Shown here: piece by piece, positions 17,634 to 25,488 of the stretch
How the letters are laid out: each line of letters begins with the position of its first letter
How positions within the stretch are numbered: the first letter of the stretch is position 1
Origin: Chitinophagaceae bacterium
GTDB lineage: Bacteria > Bacteroidota > Bacteroidia > Chitinophagales > Chitinophagaceae
DNA: 64,000 nt
Reading direction: 5' to 3'
Assembly (NCBI GenBank): GCA_016787085.1
Contig: JAEUVJ010000031.1
Coordinates: 100,273 to 164,272, forward strand
Position numbers and translations under genes: made by a program
The notes under the pieces: model-generated
Databases searched by the model: none
Told to the model about the DNA's origin: nothing
What the model saw: only the letters and a program-made list of their open reading frames with translations

Positions 17634-18320
17634 TTAATGTTGACGGTCTGCGAAACTTTCAGATAATTTTCTCACAGTGATATATAGTAAGGTCATGAAC
17701 AGGGCATAGCAGGCTATCATCACCCACTCTGACAAACTTGCCAGCGGATGAAGGATCATATCGAACATATCCATGAATAAGGAAAAAGGTTGTGCCACCA
17801 CATCCCAGCTATTGTACCGGAGAAAACGCCCGATGTAAATACCCAGGGCATTCAGCCACATGACGACAAACAGCATGAAGAGCGAAAAGCTTTTACTAAA
17901 CACCATTTCTAATATGATCTCCGCTCTTCTGACAGACACTATACCGAGGACAAGGCCATTCCAGGCAAAGGATAATAGCAGCAGCAGGTCGAACCAGCGG
18001 GGAGCTGACCGGATGTTACGCAAATGAAAAAGATCAGTGAGTATATAAAATGAATTGGGAATAAAGAGCAGCCATAGCAATAGTGCCAGCGCCAGCCATG
18101 CTTTATTTTCTATCACCCGGATATTACCAGACAGCCAGCAGGTAATACCATAAGGGATAAAAGCAAGAAATAAATTCCATAACAGGAAAACATAGGTAAG
18201 TGAACCGGTGGCTGCCACCCGGCCGGTCAACAGCAGGAAGCTGAAACTACAGGATATAAAAAGCCATTGATTAAATGAAAAAACATCTTTGTTCCCCTGT
18301 TTGTAAAACCATTGTTGCAT
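17634..18320 (-). CDS. DUF1361 family membrane protein
   Basis: A 228-residue protein with six to seven transmembrane helices. The family hallmark LFIPNSFYILTDLFHLR is around residues 85-101. Function of DUF1361 is not established. It sits one base downstream of the diacylglycerol kinase-like gene and 20 bases upstream of creD, so it is almost certainly in the same operon. Confidence 0.88.
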   Translation of the reverse strand: MQQWFYKQGNKDVFSFNQWLFISCSFSFLLLTGRVAATGSLTYVFLLWNLFLAFIPYGITCWLSGNIRVIENKAWLALALLLWLLFIPNSFYILTDLFHLRNIRSAPRWFDLLLLLSFAWNGLVLGIVSVRRAEIILEMVFSKSFSLFMLFVVMWLNALGIYIGRFLRYNSWDVVAQPFSLFMDMFDMILHPLASLSEWVMIACYALFMTLLYITVRKLSESFADRQH

Positions 18321-18321
18321 C

Positions 18322-18690
18322 TCAAAAGATTTTAGGAATGAAAATAATAGCGCCTGTTACCAGCGCTATCACCGCAGCCACCAATACAGCCGCAGCAGCA
18401 AGATCTTTAACGTATTTTACTGACTCATGCTTTTGCGGATAAAGAAAGTCTGCCAGTTTTTCGATTGCTGTATTAAATATTTCGGCTGTCCATACAAACC
18501 CCGTTACAATAAGCAGCAATACAAATTCACTATAACTAAGCTGGTAATACCAACTAGCTCCAAACACAAGAATAGTCGCTGCCAGGTGGATCCATGCATT
18601 ATGTTCCTGCCGGAAGAATTGCCTGGCACCATCAAATGCAAACCGGAAACTTCGGATCCTTGCCTTGAGTGAAAATTCTTTTGTTCTCAT
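18322..18690 (-). CDS. dgkA: Diacylglycerol kinase family protein (undecaprenol kinase-like)
   Basis: A 122-residue membrane kinase of the DgkA fold, phosphorylating diacylglycerol or undecaprenol. Family residues are visible in FAFDGARQFFRQEHNAWIH and in EIFNTAIEKLADFL (catalytic glutamate and the NTAIE motif), followed by VKDLAAAAVLV. Three transmembrane helices are expected. Its stop touches neither neighbour but spacing is 0-1 base on both sides, so it is embedded in the creD operon. Undecaprenol kinase activity would fit a role in cell-wall lipid carrier recycling. Confidence 0.92.
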   Translation of the reverse strand: MRTKEFSLKARIRSFRFAFDGARQFFRQEHNAWIHLAATILVFGASWYYQLSYSEFVLLLIVTGFVWTAEIFNTAIEKLADFLYPQKHESVKYVKDLAAAAVLVAAVIALVTGAIIFIPKIF

Positions 18691-19155
18691 TTACTCGGAT
18701 TTTACGGGATCAGGCCATTGATCATTTTGATCAGCTGGATAAAGTGACGAGATAAGCCGGCCGAATTGTTTGTACCGGATACATATAGTTATGAGTACAG
18801 CCGAGACCCCGGGAATAGAAAGAAAAAAAACTTCCCGGTCAGGATGTTCCCCTGCTAAAAGAAAAAGGAGTAAAAAGCTAACCGGTACCAGCGCTGATAC
18901 ACATAGCAGCCATAATAAGAACCTGGCAACTGCGGTATGATTGGAAAGGACGATCACCCCGAGCAAAAGCCAGCCTGCCAACAAAGCCGGGAGTGATAAC
19001 ACCAGTGAAAAGATCTGGAACAGCCAATAAAATGCCCATGTATCAGCATCAAAGAAACTGGCATAGTCTCCGTTAAGGACAAGATAAGAGAGCATAAACA
19101 TAGCCGGATGAAGTGCGTTAGCCAGCAGCCAAGTATAAAAAGTATGTAAGAACAT
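18691..19155 (-). CDS. Hypothetical membrane protein in the creD cluster
   Basis: A 154-residue protein with about four hydrophobic helices (MFLHTFYTWLLANALHPAMF and three further segments) and a polar C-terminus ending DQWPDPVKSE. No family recognised. Its stop codon immediately precedes the dgkA start, showing tight operon packing. Confidence 0.7.
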   Translation of the reverse strand: MFLHTFYTWLLANALHPAMFMLSYLVLNGDYASFFDADTWAFYWLFQIFSLVLSLPALLAGWLLLGVIVLSNHTAVARFLLWLLCVSALVPVSFLLLFLLAGEHPDREVFFLSIPGVSAVLITICIRYKQFGRLISSLYPADQNDQWPDPVKSE

Positions 19156-19205
19156 AAATGATTTTTTAAATAGTTAAGCCAATACAATAGACCATCATTT
19201 TAATT

Positions 19206-19688
19206 TTAATACGCTATCTCCTTATCTGTTGATCTTTCCATCTGATGAACCTGATTCAGGCAAATACCCAGTGGCACAAGCCCTATGATGCCAAATAAAC
19301 AATCCAGGAAACGCCACCACAGGGGAATACCCCGGAAATGGCCCGCCACTACGGCAAAAGGAATAACCAGTAAACAGGCGATCATCCCGAATTCGATGAT
19401 CCATTTGTTCTTTACCGGATCTTTCAGTGGCCCGATAAAAAGAACAGCCAGTACAAAATGCGCAAATGCCAGCCAGTCGTACCCATAAGCAATAAAAGGA
19501 TAATCTCTATTGGTATTCGCTACACCTATATAAACCTTTTCAACCCATCCCCCGATCACCGTATCGGGCGCAAAGCAGCGGGAAAGAAAGCCCAGTCCTG
19601 TTTCGGCAGGTATGGCCGTCAGCCCGCTGAGAAAAAGCATGATCATAAAAAAGATGATCCAGCGCCTGATAGTTTTTTGTTCTTTCAT
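19206..19688 (-). CDS. Hypothetical membrane protein preceded by an operator palindrome
   Basis: A 160-residue protein with four hydrophobic segments and a conserved-looking ANTNRDYPFIAYGYDWLAFAHFVLA stretch centred near residue 75 (17 residues shown by name only in part). The start is set at ATG 19688 (MKEQKTIRRW). An alternative ATG at 19712 would translate through the operator palindrome and produce residues YKVLF, which also appear by chance upstream of the paralogous position at 20821; the shared DNA, not shared protein, explains this. The family is not recognised. Located between the regulator gene and the rest of the creD cluster. Confidence 0.7.
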   Translation of the reverse strand: MKEQKTIRRWIIFFMIMLFLSGLTAIPAETGLGFLSRCFAPDTVIGGWVEKVYIGVANTNRDYPFIAYGYDWLAFAHFVLAVLFIGPLKDPVKNKWIIEFGMIACLLVIPFAVVAGHFRGIPLWWRFLDCLFGIIGLVPLGICLNQVHQMERSTDKEIAY

Positions 19689-19698
19689 TTTAAAAAGC

Positions 19699-19715
19699 AC
19701 TTTGTATTTCAAAGT
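19699..19715 (-). promoter_or_regulatory. Palindromic operator 1 of the winged-helix regulator
   Basis: ACTTTG-TATTT-CAAAGT, 6-bp arms, ends 11 bases upstream of the membrane-protein start at 19688. The 16 bases TAAAAAGCACTTTGTA beginning at 19691 are identical to those at 20821-20836, at the same distance class from a start codon. The regulator gene lies directly upstream, making it the likely binding protein. Confidence 0.7.
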
Positions 19716-19731
19716 ATAAATGCAAAAAAAA

Positions 19732-20031
19732 TTATTTCACTCCTTTGATCATACTCTCTAATGCCGTGATATGATCCGTAAATGCTTTCTCCCCATTTTT
19801 TGTCACGGAATAGGTCGTATTTGTTTTCCTGCCGATAAACCCTTTGTGGACTTTGATATAGCCGCTTTCCTCCAGGCTTACCAGGTGTGTAGCCAGGTTC
19901 CCATCAGTCACCTCAAGCATCTGCTTCAGGTCATTGAAACTGACCTCATCGTTCACTACCAGTATGCTCATCACACCCAGCCGGATACGATTATCAAACA
20001 CTTTATTTAAACCTGTTATCGGATTTTTCAT
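19732..20031 (-). CDS. Winged-helix transcriptional regulator
   Basis: A 99-residue ArsR/MarR-like winged helix of the single-domain type (helix-turn-helix around FNDLKQMLEVTDGNLATHLVS, residues about 32-52, and wing TNTTYSVTKNGEKAF). No ligand-binding domain or cysteine metal site is apparent, so it probably works as a simple dimeric repressor, possibly titrated by a membrane partner. The start at 20031 (MKNPITGLNKVFDNR) is preferred over 20040. It lies between two membrane-protein genes, each carrying a near-identical palindrome in front of its start, which suggests autoregulation of the whole creD cluster. Confidence 0.88.
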   Translation of the reverse strand: MKNPITGLNKVFDNRIRLGVMSILVVNDEVSFNDLKQMLEVTDGNLATHLVSLEESGYIKVHKGFIGRKTNTTYSVTKNGEKAFTDHITALESMIKGVK

Positions 20032-20040
20032 ATATCCCAA

Positions 20041-20077
20041 CCCCTAAAGGGGCTTTAATAACCTCCGTGACACGGAG
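20041..20077. repeat. Two small dyads upstream of the regulator gene
   Basis: CCCCT-AA-AGGGG at 20041-20052 and CTCCGTG-A-CACGGAG at 20063-20077 lie in the 130-base spacer before the regulator. The second resembles the CACAGAG/CACGGAG flanks of the GxxExxY cassette at 25.0-25.5 kb. The first resembles the CCCTTTAGGG-type element at 20157-20169. Confidence 0.55.
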
Positions 20078-20151
20078 AAACTTCAAACAATTTGCTTACA
20101 TCAATCTTGTATAACAAATAAACCAAATTATAGCAAGAGCTATTCAAACCA

Positions 20152-20178
20152 AGTTCTCCCTTTAGGAGGACAGAGGGT
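20152..20178. repeat. CCCTTTAGG-type intergenic repeat overlapping the end of a gene
   Basis: TTCTCCCTTTAGGAGGACAG with a following AGGGTTTAT overlaps the last codons and the stop of the membrane-protein gene at 20162. It is inverted relative to the CCCCTAAAGGGG dyad 105 bases away. Such elements are common between genes in this phylum; here one appears to supply the protein's last residues (INPLSS). Confidence 0.45.
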
Positions 20179-20821
20179 TTATTCGCTCATACTTCCACCA
20201 CATTACCACTCCATACACGATATGCAGTACACCAAAACCCAATGCCCAGAAATACAACCCATATCCGATGAACTGCATGTTCACAAGCCCCAGTATTATT
20301 TCGCAATAACCAAGATACCGTATATCCGTCAACGTGTATTTACTTGCATTCACTAATGCCAATCCATAGAATATAAGACAGGCGGGCGATACAAAACGCC
20401 ATTCATCATACTGCAGCATCCCCATAATGAACAATCCGCCGGCAATAAGCGGAATGATCATATTCCAGAACAGGCGACGGGAACTCAGGTCCCACATGGA
20501 ACGTCCCTGGTTATTGGTTTTCCGCCAGGTAAAATAAAATGCGGATAAAAAAGCCGCCGCCAGGATACCTGCCGCCAAACCTATTAACTGTATCTCCAGT
20601 TTTACAAAATCCTCTGCAGAAAAAGACCCCCTTGTATTGTATTGATCATAGTATTTTGCAAATATGACATACCGGGCTATCCAGGCGCCGATAAGGGCAA
20701 AGCCGCCTGCGGCCACACCGCTTAAGCCGCTGAGTGAGATAAAACGGCTGGATCGTTCCATCAGCCGGCGAATGTCTTTGACATCCTGCAAGGTGTCTTG
20801 TTGTTGGTTGGTTTCGCTCAT
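20162..20821 (-). CDS. Hypothetical membrane protein, first gene of the creD-regulator cluster
   Basis: A 219-residue protein: a polar N-terminus (MSETNQQQDTLQDVKDIRRL) followed by about six hydrophobic helices. The segment MERSSRFISLSGLSGVAAGG at about 23-42 recurs in my memory of Bacteroidota membrane proteins paired with winged-helix regulators, but I cannot name the family. The start at 20821 is chosen because the longer reading from 20863 translates through the operator palindrome. Its C-terminal codons overlap an intergenic repeat. Confidence 0.72.
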   Translation of the reverse strand: MSETNQQQDTLQDVKDIRRLMERSSRFISLSGLSGVAAGGFALIGAWIARYVIFAKYYDQYNTRGSFSAEDFVKLEIQLIGLAAGILAAAFLSAFYFTWRKTNNQGRSMWDLSSRRLFWNMIIPLIAGGLFIMGMLQYDEWRFVSPACLIFYGLALVNASKYTLTDIRYLGYCEIILGLVNMQFIGYGLYFWALGFGVLHIVYGVVMWWKYERINPLSS

Positions 20822-20828
20822 AAAAAGC

Positions 20829-20845
20829 ACTTTGTAATACAAAGT
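20829..20845 (-). promoter_or_regulatory. Palindromic operator 2 of the winged-helix regulator
   Basis: ACTTTGTA-A-TACAAAGT is a perfect 17-base palindrome ending eight bases upstream of the start at 20821. It shares 16 identical leading bases with operator 1. Binding here would block transcription or translation initiation of the cluster. Confidence 0.75.
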
Positions 20846-20935
20846 AAACAGAAGAAATACCAATTTCCAAATCTATTTTACCGGTTCATTCCGGCTATCT
20901 GTCAATTTGATTACAAAAAATTCATCTTCAGTGAG

Positions 20936-20943
20936 TAGTTTTG
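20936..20943 (+). promoter_or_regulatory. -7 box immediately before the DUF5686 gene
   Basis: TAGTTTTG matches TAnnTTTG exactly and ends six bases before the ATG at 20950. Transcription would start at or next to the start codon, implying a leaderless or nearly leaderless mRNA. A well-spaced TTG upstream is not evident. Confidence 0.5.
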
Positions 20944-20949
20944 TTACCC

Positions 20950-23436
20950 ATGAGCCTGTTGAGAACCCGCCCATATCTTATCCTGTTCCTCTTTTTCCTC
21001 TGCCCTGCCCTGCAGGTGTTTTCCCAATCAAAAAAGATCAGCGGTATCATCAAAGACGCACACAGCGATGACGGGGTGGCGTTCGCCTCAGTTCAATTCA
21101 AAAAAACTACCACGGGAAAACAGACGGACTCTTCCGGTGCTTTCTCTTTTTACCTTAAAGAGTGGCCATCAGATACGCTGGAGATCACCTGCGTTGGTTA
21201 TCTTCCCTTCTTTTACCCGATAGATAAAAACAAAGACACCGCCTGGGTGATCATTAACCTGGAAAGAGGCACCTTTAATGAAGGGGTGAAAATAAAGACC
21301 AGGGTCAATAAAGGTTTACTGCTCTGGCGAAAGATCGTACAGCATAAACCCGATAACAATCCTTACCGGTTTGATAATTTCTCCTACGAGCTTTATAACA
21401 AACTGGAGTTAGATATAAAGAACCTGAATTTTAACCGGCTGGCAAAGTTCAAACCACTCCGGCCGGCAGGAGAACTGATCAACAGAAACATTGACTCTTC
21501 TGAAGGCAGTAAATACCTGCCCGCCTATCTCACCGAAGCCATATCGGATTATTATTACCAGAAAAAACCGCAGAAGCGGCGGGAAATGATCAAGGGCGCC
21601 AATACCAACGGCATTAAGAATGAAAGTATGATCAAATTCCTGGGCGGCATGGACCAGGTAGTGAACGTGTATAATAATTTTATCCCGGTATTTGACAAAC
21701 AATTCATCAGCCCGGCCAGTGATAATGGCGACCTGTATTACAACTACCGGGTAGTGGATACCCAGCAAATGGCCAATGACCGTTATTACCATCTTGTTTT
21801 TACCCCGCGCCGCAAAGGCACCAGCACTTTTGAAGGCGATTGCTGGGTACACGCCGGTACATTTGCCATTCAGAAAATGAACCTGCGCCTGGGAAAAGAC
21901 GCCAATATCAATTTCCTGGAGAACCTGAGCATGATACAGGAATATGGCCGTATCAACGATTCCACCTGGTTCATCGCCAAAGATAAATTTGTGGCCAATG
22001 TATCTCCTATCGGAAAAGAGAAACCGGGGGTGATCGGCAGAAAGACCTCCACCTACAAAAATGTAATGGTAAATGATCCGTCCGTAGTGACTGAATTGGA
22101 TAAAAATAAAAAATCAGAAGAGATCATTACACTGCCCGGCGCTGATGAAAAAGACAAATCGTACTGGGAAGAGTCTCGTCATGAAGAACTAAGCAAAACA
22201 GAGAAAGGGATCATCCGGATGATAGATACCCTGACCAATGCCCCGGTATTCCAGAAATTCACGAACCGGCTCAACTTCATCGCCACCGGTTATATGAATA
22301 CCGGCAATTTCCAGATAGGCCCCTGGTACAACTGGATCACCTCCAACTCATGGGAAGGTTTCCGCATGCGCTTCGACCTGGGCACCAATAAACATTTCGA
22401 TAAAAAATGGTGGTGGCATACCTATCTCGCTTATGGCTTTGGAGACAATAAACTAAAAGGAAAAGCCGAGTTATTCTTCCTGCCCAAAAAACACCCACGC
22501 CTGTACCTGTACGGTTCTTACACAAATGACCTTGACTTCGGACAGAATTATTATGGTGAAGTAACACAGGACAATGTTTTTGCCCTGGCAGTACGTAAAC
22601 AGAATATCCCCCTCAAGTTTTTGAAAGTGGATGAAAAGCGGTTTGAGTTCTTCAATGAGACCCGTTCAGGTTTTTCCACGAAGTTCGCTCTGACTCACAC
22701 CAGGCAAACACCGCTGAAGAACCTCATACCCAAAGATTCTTTTGCCCTGAATAACGGGAGAACACCATTGGCATCAGCAGAAGTCTCAGTGCGTTTCCGG
22801 TTTGCTTACCTGGAAAAGTTCCTGGAGAACCAGTTCTTCCGGTCCAGTCTTGGCAGTCCTTATCCTATCGGGGAGCTAACAATAACCAAAGGTTTCTCCG
22901 GAATTTTTAAAAGCAGTTATGACTATACCAAGATATCAGGCAGCGTGTCAGACTACATTAAGATACCACCGGTAGGCAGCATCTCGTTCCAGGTATACGC
23001 GGGTAAAACATTCGGAACATTGCCTTATGTATTGCTCGATATCGCCCCGGGGAATGAATTGTACTATTACAATAAATATGCATTCAATATGATGAACCGT
23101 TTTGAGTTCATACATGACCGGTACGCAGGTATCAACTTTGAACATATTATCGGCAACGGTATCTTCCGCCTGTTTCCCAAATTAAAACTTCGTCAATTCT
23201 GGACAGCAAAAACGCTCTGGGGCAGCCTGTCTGAAGACAATAAGAATTTCAACTTCAAAGACGGACATCTCTTCCAGACACTCGATGGAAAAACCTACCT
23301 CGAAATGGGAACCGGTATTGATAACATCTTTCATTTTCTCCGGGTGGACTTTGTCTGGCGTTTGTTGCCCACCCGATTACCTAAATCCACCACGGAACGC
23401 TTTGGTGTATTCGGTAGTTTCCGGCTGAGCTTCTAA
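20950..23436 (+). CDS. DUF5686/carboxypeptidase-regulatory-like outer-membrane protein
   Basis: An 828-residue exported protein. A signal peptide (MSLLRTRPYLILFLFFLCPA, cleavage near FSQ) is followed by a carboxypeptidase-D regulatory-like domain (about 28-110: SGIIKDAHSDDGVAFASVQF, DTLEITCVGYLP). A long region typical of DUF5686 and a C-terminal beta-barrel ending in GSFRLSF follow. The CarbopepD-DUF5686 arrangement is characteristic of Bacteroidota outer-membrane proteins, some TonB-receptor-like in the N-terminal domain but lacking a plug. The role is unknown; the barrel suggests it is outer-membrane embedded. ATG 20950 is used; the in-frame TTG at 20941 overlaps the -7 box. Confidence 0.87.
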   Translation: MSLLRTRPYLILFLFFLCPALQVFSQSKKISGIIKDAHSDDGVAFASVQFKKTTTGKQTDSSGAFSFYLKEWPSDTLEITCVGYLPFFYPIDKNKDTAWVIINLERGTFNEGVKIKTRVNKGLLLWRKIVQHKPDNNPYRFDNFSYELYNKLELDIKNLNFNRLAKFKPLRPAGELINRNIDSSEGSKYLPAYLTEAISDYYYQKKPQKRREMIKGANTNGIKNESMIKFLGGMDQVVNVYNNFIPVFDKQFISPASDNGDLYYNYRVVDTQQMANDRYYHLVFTPRRKGTSTFEGDCWVHAGTFAIQKMNLRLGKDANINFLENLSMIQEYGRINDSTWFIAKDKFVANVSPIGKEKPGVIGRKTSTYKNVMVNDPSVVTELDKNKKSEEIITLPGADEKDKSYWEESRHEELSKTEKGIIRMIDTLTNAPVFQKFTNRLNFIATGYMNTGNFQIGPWYNWITSNSWEGFRMRFDLGTNKHFDKKWWWHTYLAYGFGDNKLKGKAELFFLPKKHPRLYLYGSYTNDLDFGQNYYGEVTQDNVFALAVRKQNIPLKFLKVDEKRFEFFNETRSGFSTKFALTHTRQTPLKNLIPKDSFALNNGRTPLASAEVSVRFRFAYLEKFLENQFFRSSLGSPYPIGELTITKGFSGIFKSSYDYTKISGSVSDYIKIPPVGSISFQVYAGKTFGTLPYVLLDIAPGNELYYYNKYAFNMMNRFEFIHDRYAGINFEHIIGNGIFRLFPKLKLRQFWTAKTLWGSLSEDNKNFNFKDGHLFQTLDGKTYLEMGTGIDNIFHFLRVDFVWRLLPTRLPKSTTERFGVFGSFRLSF

Positions 23437-23499
23437 CATCACACCTCTTCCTTTATCCTAAAAACTTTTCACTAACTTCCTTTCTCTAAACAGGATCGT

Positions 23500-24993
23500 A
23501 TGTCCCATTATATTCTTGCGCTTGATCAGGGCACTACCAGCAGCCGCAGCATGCTGTTTGATAAACAGGGAAACATTATCAGTGTGGCACAAAAAGAATT
23601 CAAACAAATATTCCCGCAGCCGGGATGGGTAGAACATGATGCCGAGGAAATATGGAGCACACAATACGGGACGATGGCCGAAGCCGCCGCCAAAGCCAAT
23701 ATCACCATGCGGCAGGTAGCCGGTATCGGCATCACCAACCAGCGGGAAACAACCGTGGTATGGGAACGAAAAACAGGTAAACCTATTTATAATGCCATTG
23801 TGTGGCAGGACAGGAGAACGGCTTCGTATTGTGATGAACTAAAAGCAGCCGGTCATGCGCAAAGCATACAGGAAAGAACGGGACTGATCATTGATGCCTA
23901 CTTCTCTGCCACCAAATTGAAATGGATACTGGATAATGTAGCCGGCGCCGGACAAAAGGCAGCCAATGGTGAACTGGCATTCGGTACAATAGATACGTGG
24001 CTATGCTGGAAATTATCCGGCGGCCAGTTACATGTGACGGATGTTTCCAATGCATCACGCACCATGCTGCTGAATATTCATAGCTGTGAATGGGACAAAG
24101 AACTGTTGAAACTATTTGACATTCCTGAAAGTTTACTACCTGAGGTAAAACCCTCCAGCAAGATTTATGGCAGTACGGGGAGCTTTGTCCCTGATTCACG
24201 TATTCCCATTGCAGGTATTGCCGGCGACCAGCAGGCGGCTTTGTTCGGGCAAATGTGTACACAGCCCGGTATGGTAAAGAATACCTATGGAACCGGTTGC
24301 TTTATGCTGATGAATACAGGAGAAAAAGCCATTGCATCCAAAAACAACCTGTTGACCACTGTTGCGTGGAAAATAAATGATAAAGTAGAATATGCACTGG
24401 AAGGAAGTGTATTCATTGCCGGTGCTGTGGTACAATGGCTGAGAGATGAACTGAAGATCATCCGCAAATCAGCAGAGGTAGAAAAGTTATCACAACAGGT
24501 AAAGGATACTGATGGAGTTTATATCGTTCCTGCCTTTGCCGGTTTGGGGGCGCCACACTGGAACCCCTATGCGAGAGGAACCATCTTTGGATTGACCAGG
24601 GGCAGCAGTAATGCGCATATTGCGAGAGCAGCATTAGACAGCATTGCATATCAAACCTATGATGTATTGAAAGCGATGGAAGCGGATGCAGGCATACAGA
24701 TAAAGGAATTAAGAGTAGATGGTGGCGCTACGGTCAACAATCAGTTGATGCAGTTTCAAAGCGATATACTGAGTTGTAAAGTGGTGCGCCCGACCATCAC
24801 CGAAACAACTGCATTAGGCGCTGCCTACTTAGCAGGGTTAGCAGTGGGTTACTGGAAAAGTATTGATGAGATACAACAGCAATGGCAGGTTGAGAAATCC
24901 TTTACTCCATCTATGGCTGATACAAAAAGAGAGGAACTGGTGCATGGATGGCAGAGAGCAGTGAAAGCTGCTGTAAGCTGGGCAAACGGCTAA
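23500..24993 (+). CDS. glpK: Glycerol kinase
   Basis: Phosphorylates glycerol to glycerol-3-phosphate with ATP in the cytoplasm. The 497-residue FGGY-family protein has the phosphate-binding N-terminus [15 protein letters not shown] (5-18), the WQDRRTA segment, [13 protein letters not shown] and the C-terminal [18 protein letters not shown]. It heads glpK-(GxxExxY)-glpD-glpF, which together import glycerol, phosphorylate it and oxidise it to dihydroxyacetone phosphate. No glpR-like regulator is in the window. Confidence 0.97.
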   Translation: MSHYILALDQGTTSSRSMLFDKQGNIISVAQKEFKQIFPQPGWVEHDAEEIWSTQYGTMAEAAAKANITMRQVAGIGITNQRETTVVWERKTGKPIYNAIVWQDRRTASYCDELKAAGHAQSIQERTGLIIDAYFSATKLKWILDNVAGAGQKAANGELAFGTIDTWLCWKLSGGQLHVTDVSNASRTMLLNIHSCEWDKELLKLFDIPESLLPEVKPSSKIYGSTGSFVPDSRIPIAGIAGDQQAALFGQMCTQPGMVKNTYGTGCFMLMNTGEKAIASKNNLLTTVAWKINDKVEYALEGSVFIAGAVVQWLRDELKIIRKSAEVEKLSQQVKDTDGVYIVPAFAGLGAPHWNPYARGTIFGLTRGSSNAHIARAALDSIAYQTYDVLKAMEADAGIQIKELRVDGGATVNNQLMQFQSDILSCKVVRPTITETTALGAAYLAGLAVGYWKSIDEIQQQWQVEKSFTPSMADTKREELVHGWQRAVKAAVSWANG

Positions 24994-25001
24994 CTAGTTA
25001 T

Positions 25002-25043
25002 CAACACAGAGTAGCGGAGTTAGGGAGTTGCACAGAAAAAAGA
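25002..25043 (+). repeat. Left flank of the GxxExxY cassette (CACAGAG-type)
   Basis: The stretch starts CAACACAGAG, contains GCGGAG and ends CACAGAAAAAAGA. Its outer ten bases match the reverse complement of the right flank (CAACACGGAG) with one mismatch, and its end matches ACAGAGAAAAAGAG there. The arms are thus imperfect terminal inverted repeats around the gene. Confidence 0.6.
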
Positions 25044-25049
25044 ACAGTT

Positions 25050-25457
25050 ATGCAAACGAAAAATGAGCAATGGCACAATTCTGTCACAGAGAGAATAATT
25101 AAATGCGCTATTGAAGTACATAAAGAACTTGGCCCGGGGCTTATGGAATCAGTTTATGAACTTTGTTTGAAGAAAGTACTGGCTGACGAGGGATTATTCA
25201 TTAAAAGCCAGGTTATTCTTCCTGTTGTATTCAAAGGCAAACAGCTTGAAAAAGATTTTGTTCTTGACTTGTTGGTGGAAGAAGAAATAATCCTTGAACT
25301 GAAATCTGTGGAAGCTATATTACCTGTACATGAAGCCCAGTTAGTTACATATCTGAAATTATCAGGGAAAAAACTGGGGTTACTGATTAATTTCAATGTA
25401 ACGTTGCTGAAGGATGGTATCCGGAGGCGAATTAACGGAAACCTGAACTCAGTGTAA
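25050..25457 (+). CDS. GxxExxY family protein (PDDEXK nuclease-like fold)
   Basis: A 135-residue member of the GxxExxY family: the name motif is G30xxE33xxY36 within ELGPGLMESVYELCL. The family is related to PDDEXK nucleases; the D...ExK-like pattern is visible as VLDLLVEEEIILELKSVE (D71 region and ELK). Its function is not established. The start is ATG 25050; a longer frame from 24948 would overlap the glpK end and read through the flank repeat. It sits between glpK and glpD, where it has no metabolic reason to be, and is bracketed by imperfect inverted repeats, so it looks like an inserted cassette. Confidence 0.88.
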   Translation: MQTKNEQWHNSVTERIIKCAIEVHKELGPGLMESVYELCLKKVLADEGLFIKSQVILPVVFKGKQLEKDFVLDLLVEEEIILELKSVEAILPVHEAQLVTYLKLSGKKLGLLINFNVTLLKDGIRRRINGNLNSV

Positions 25458-25483
25458 CTCTTTTTCTCTGTACCTCCGTGTTG
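25458..25483 (-). repeat. Right flank of the GxxExxY cassette (CTCTGTG/CTCCGTG type)
   Basis: CTCTTTTTCTCTGTACCTCC followed by GTGTTG begins directly after the gene's stop codon and ends six bases before the glpD ATG. It is the inverted counterpart of the left flank at 25002-25043. Confidence 0.6.
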
Positions 25484-25488
25484 AAAAA

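Noticed and set aside
19688..19712. Longer N-terminus of the membrane protein (and likewise 20821-20863)
   Set aside because: Both extensions translate the same operator DNA into YKVLF; the shared DNA element explains the matching residues, so the downstream ATGs are used.
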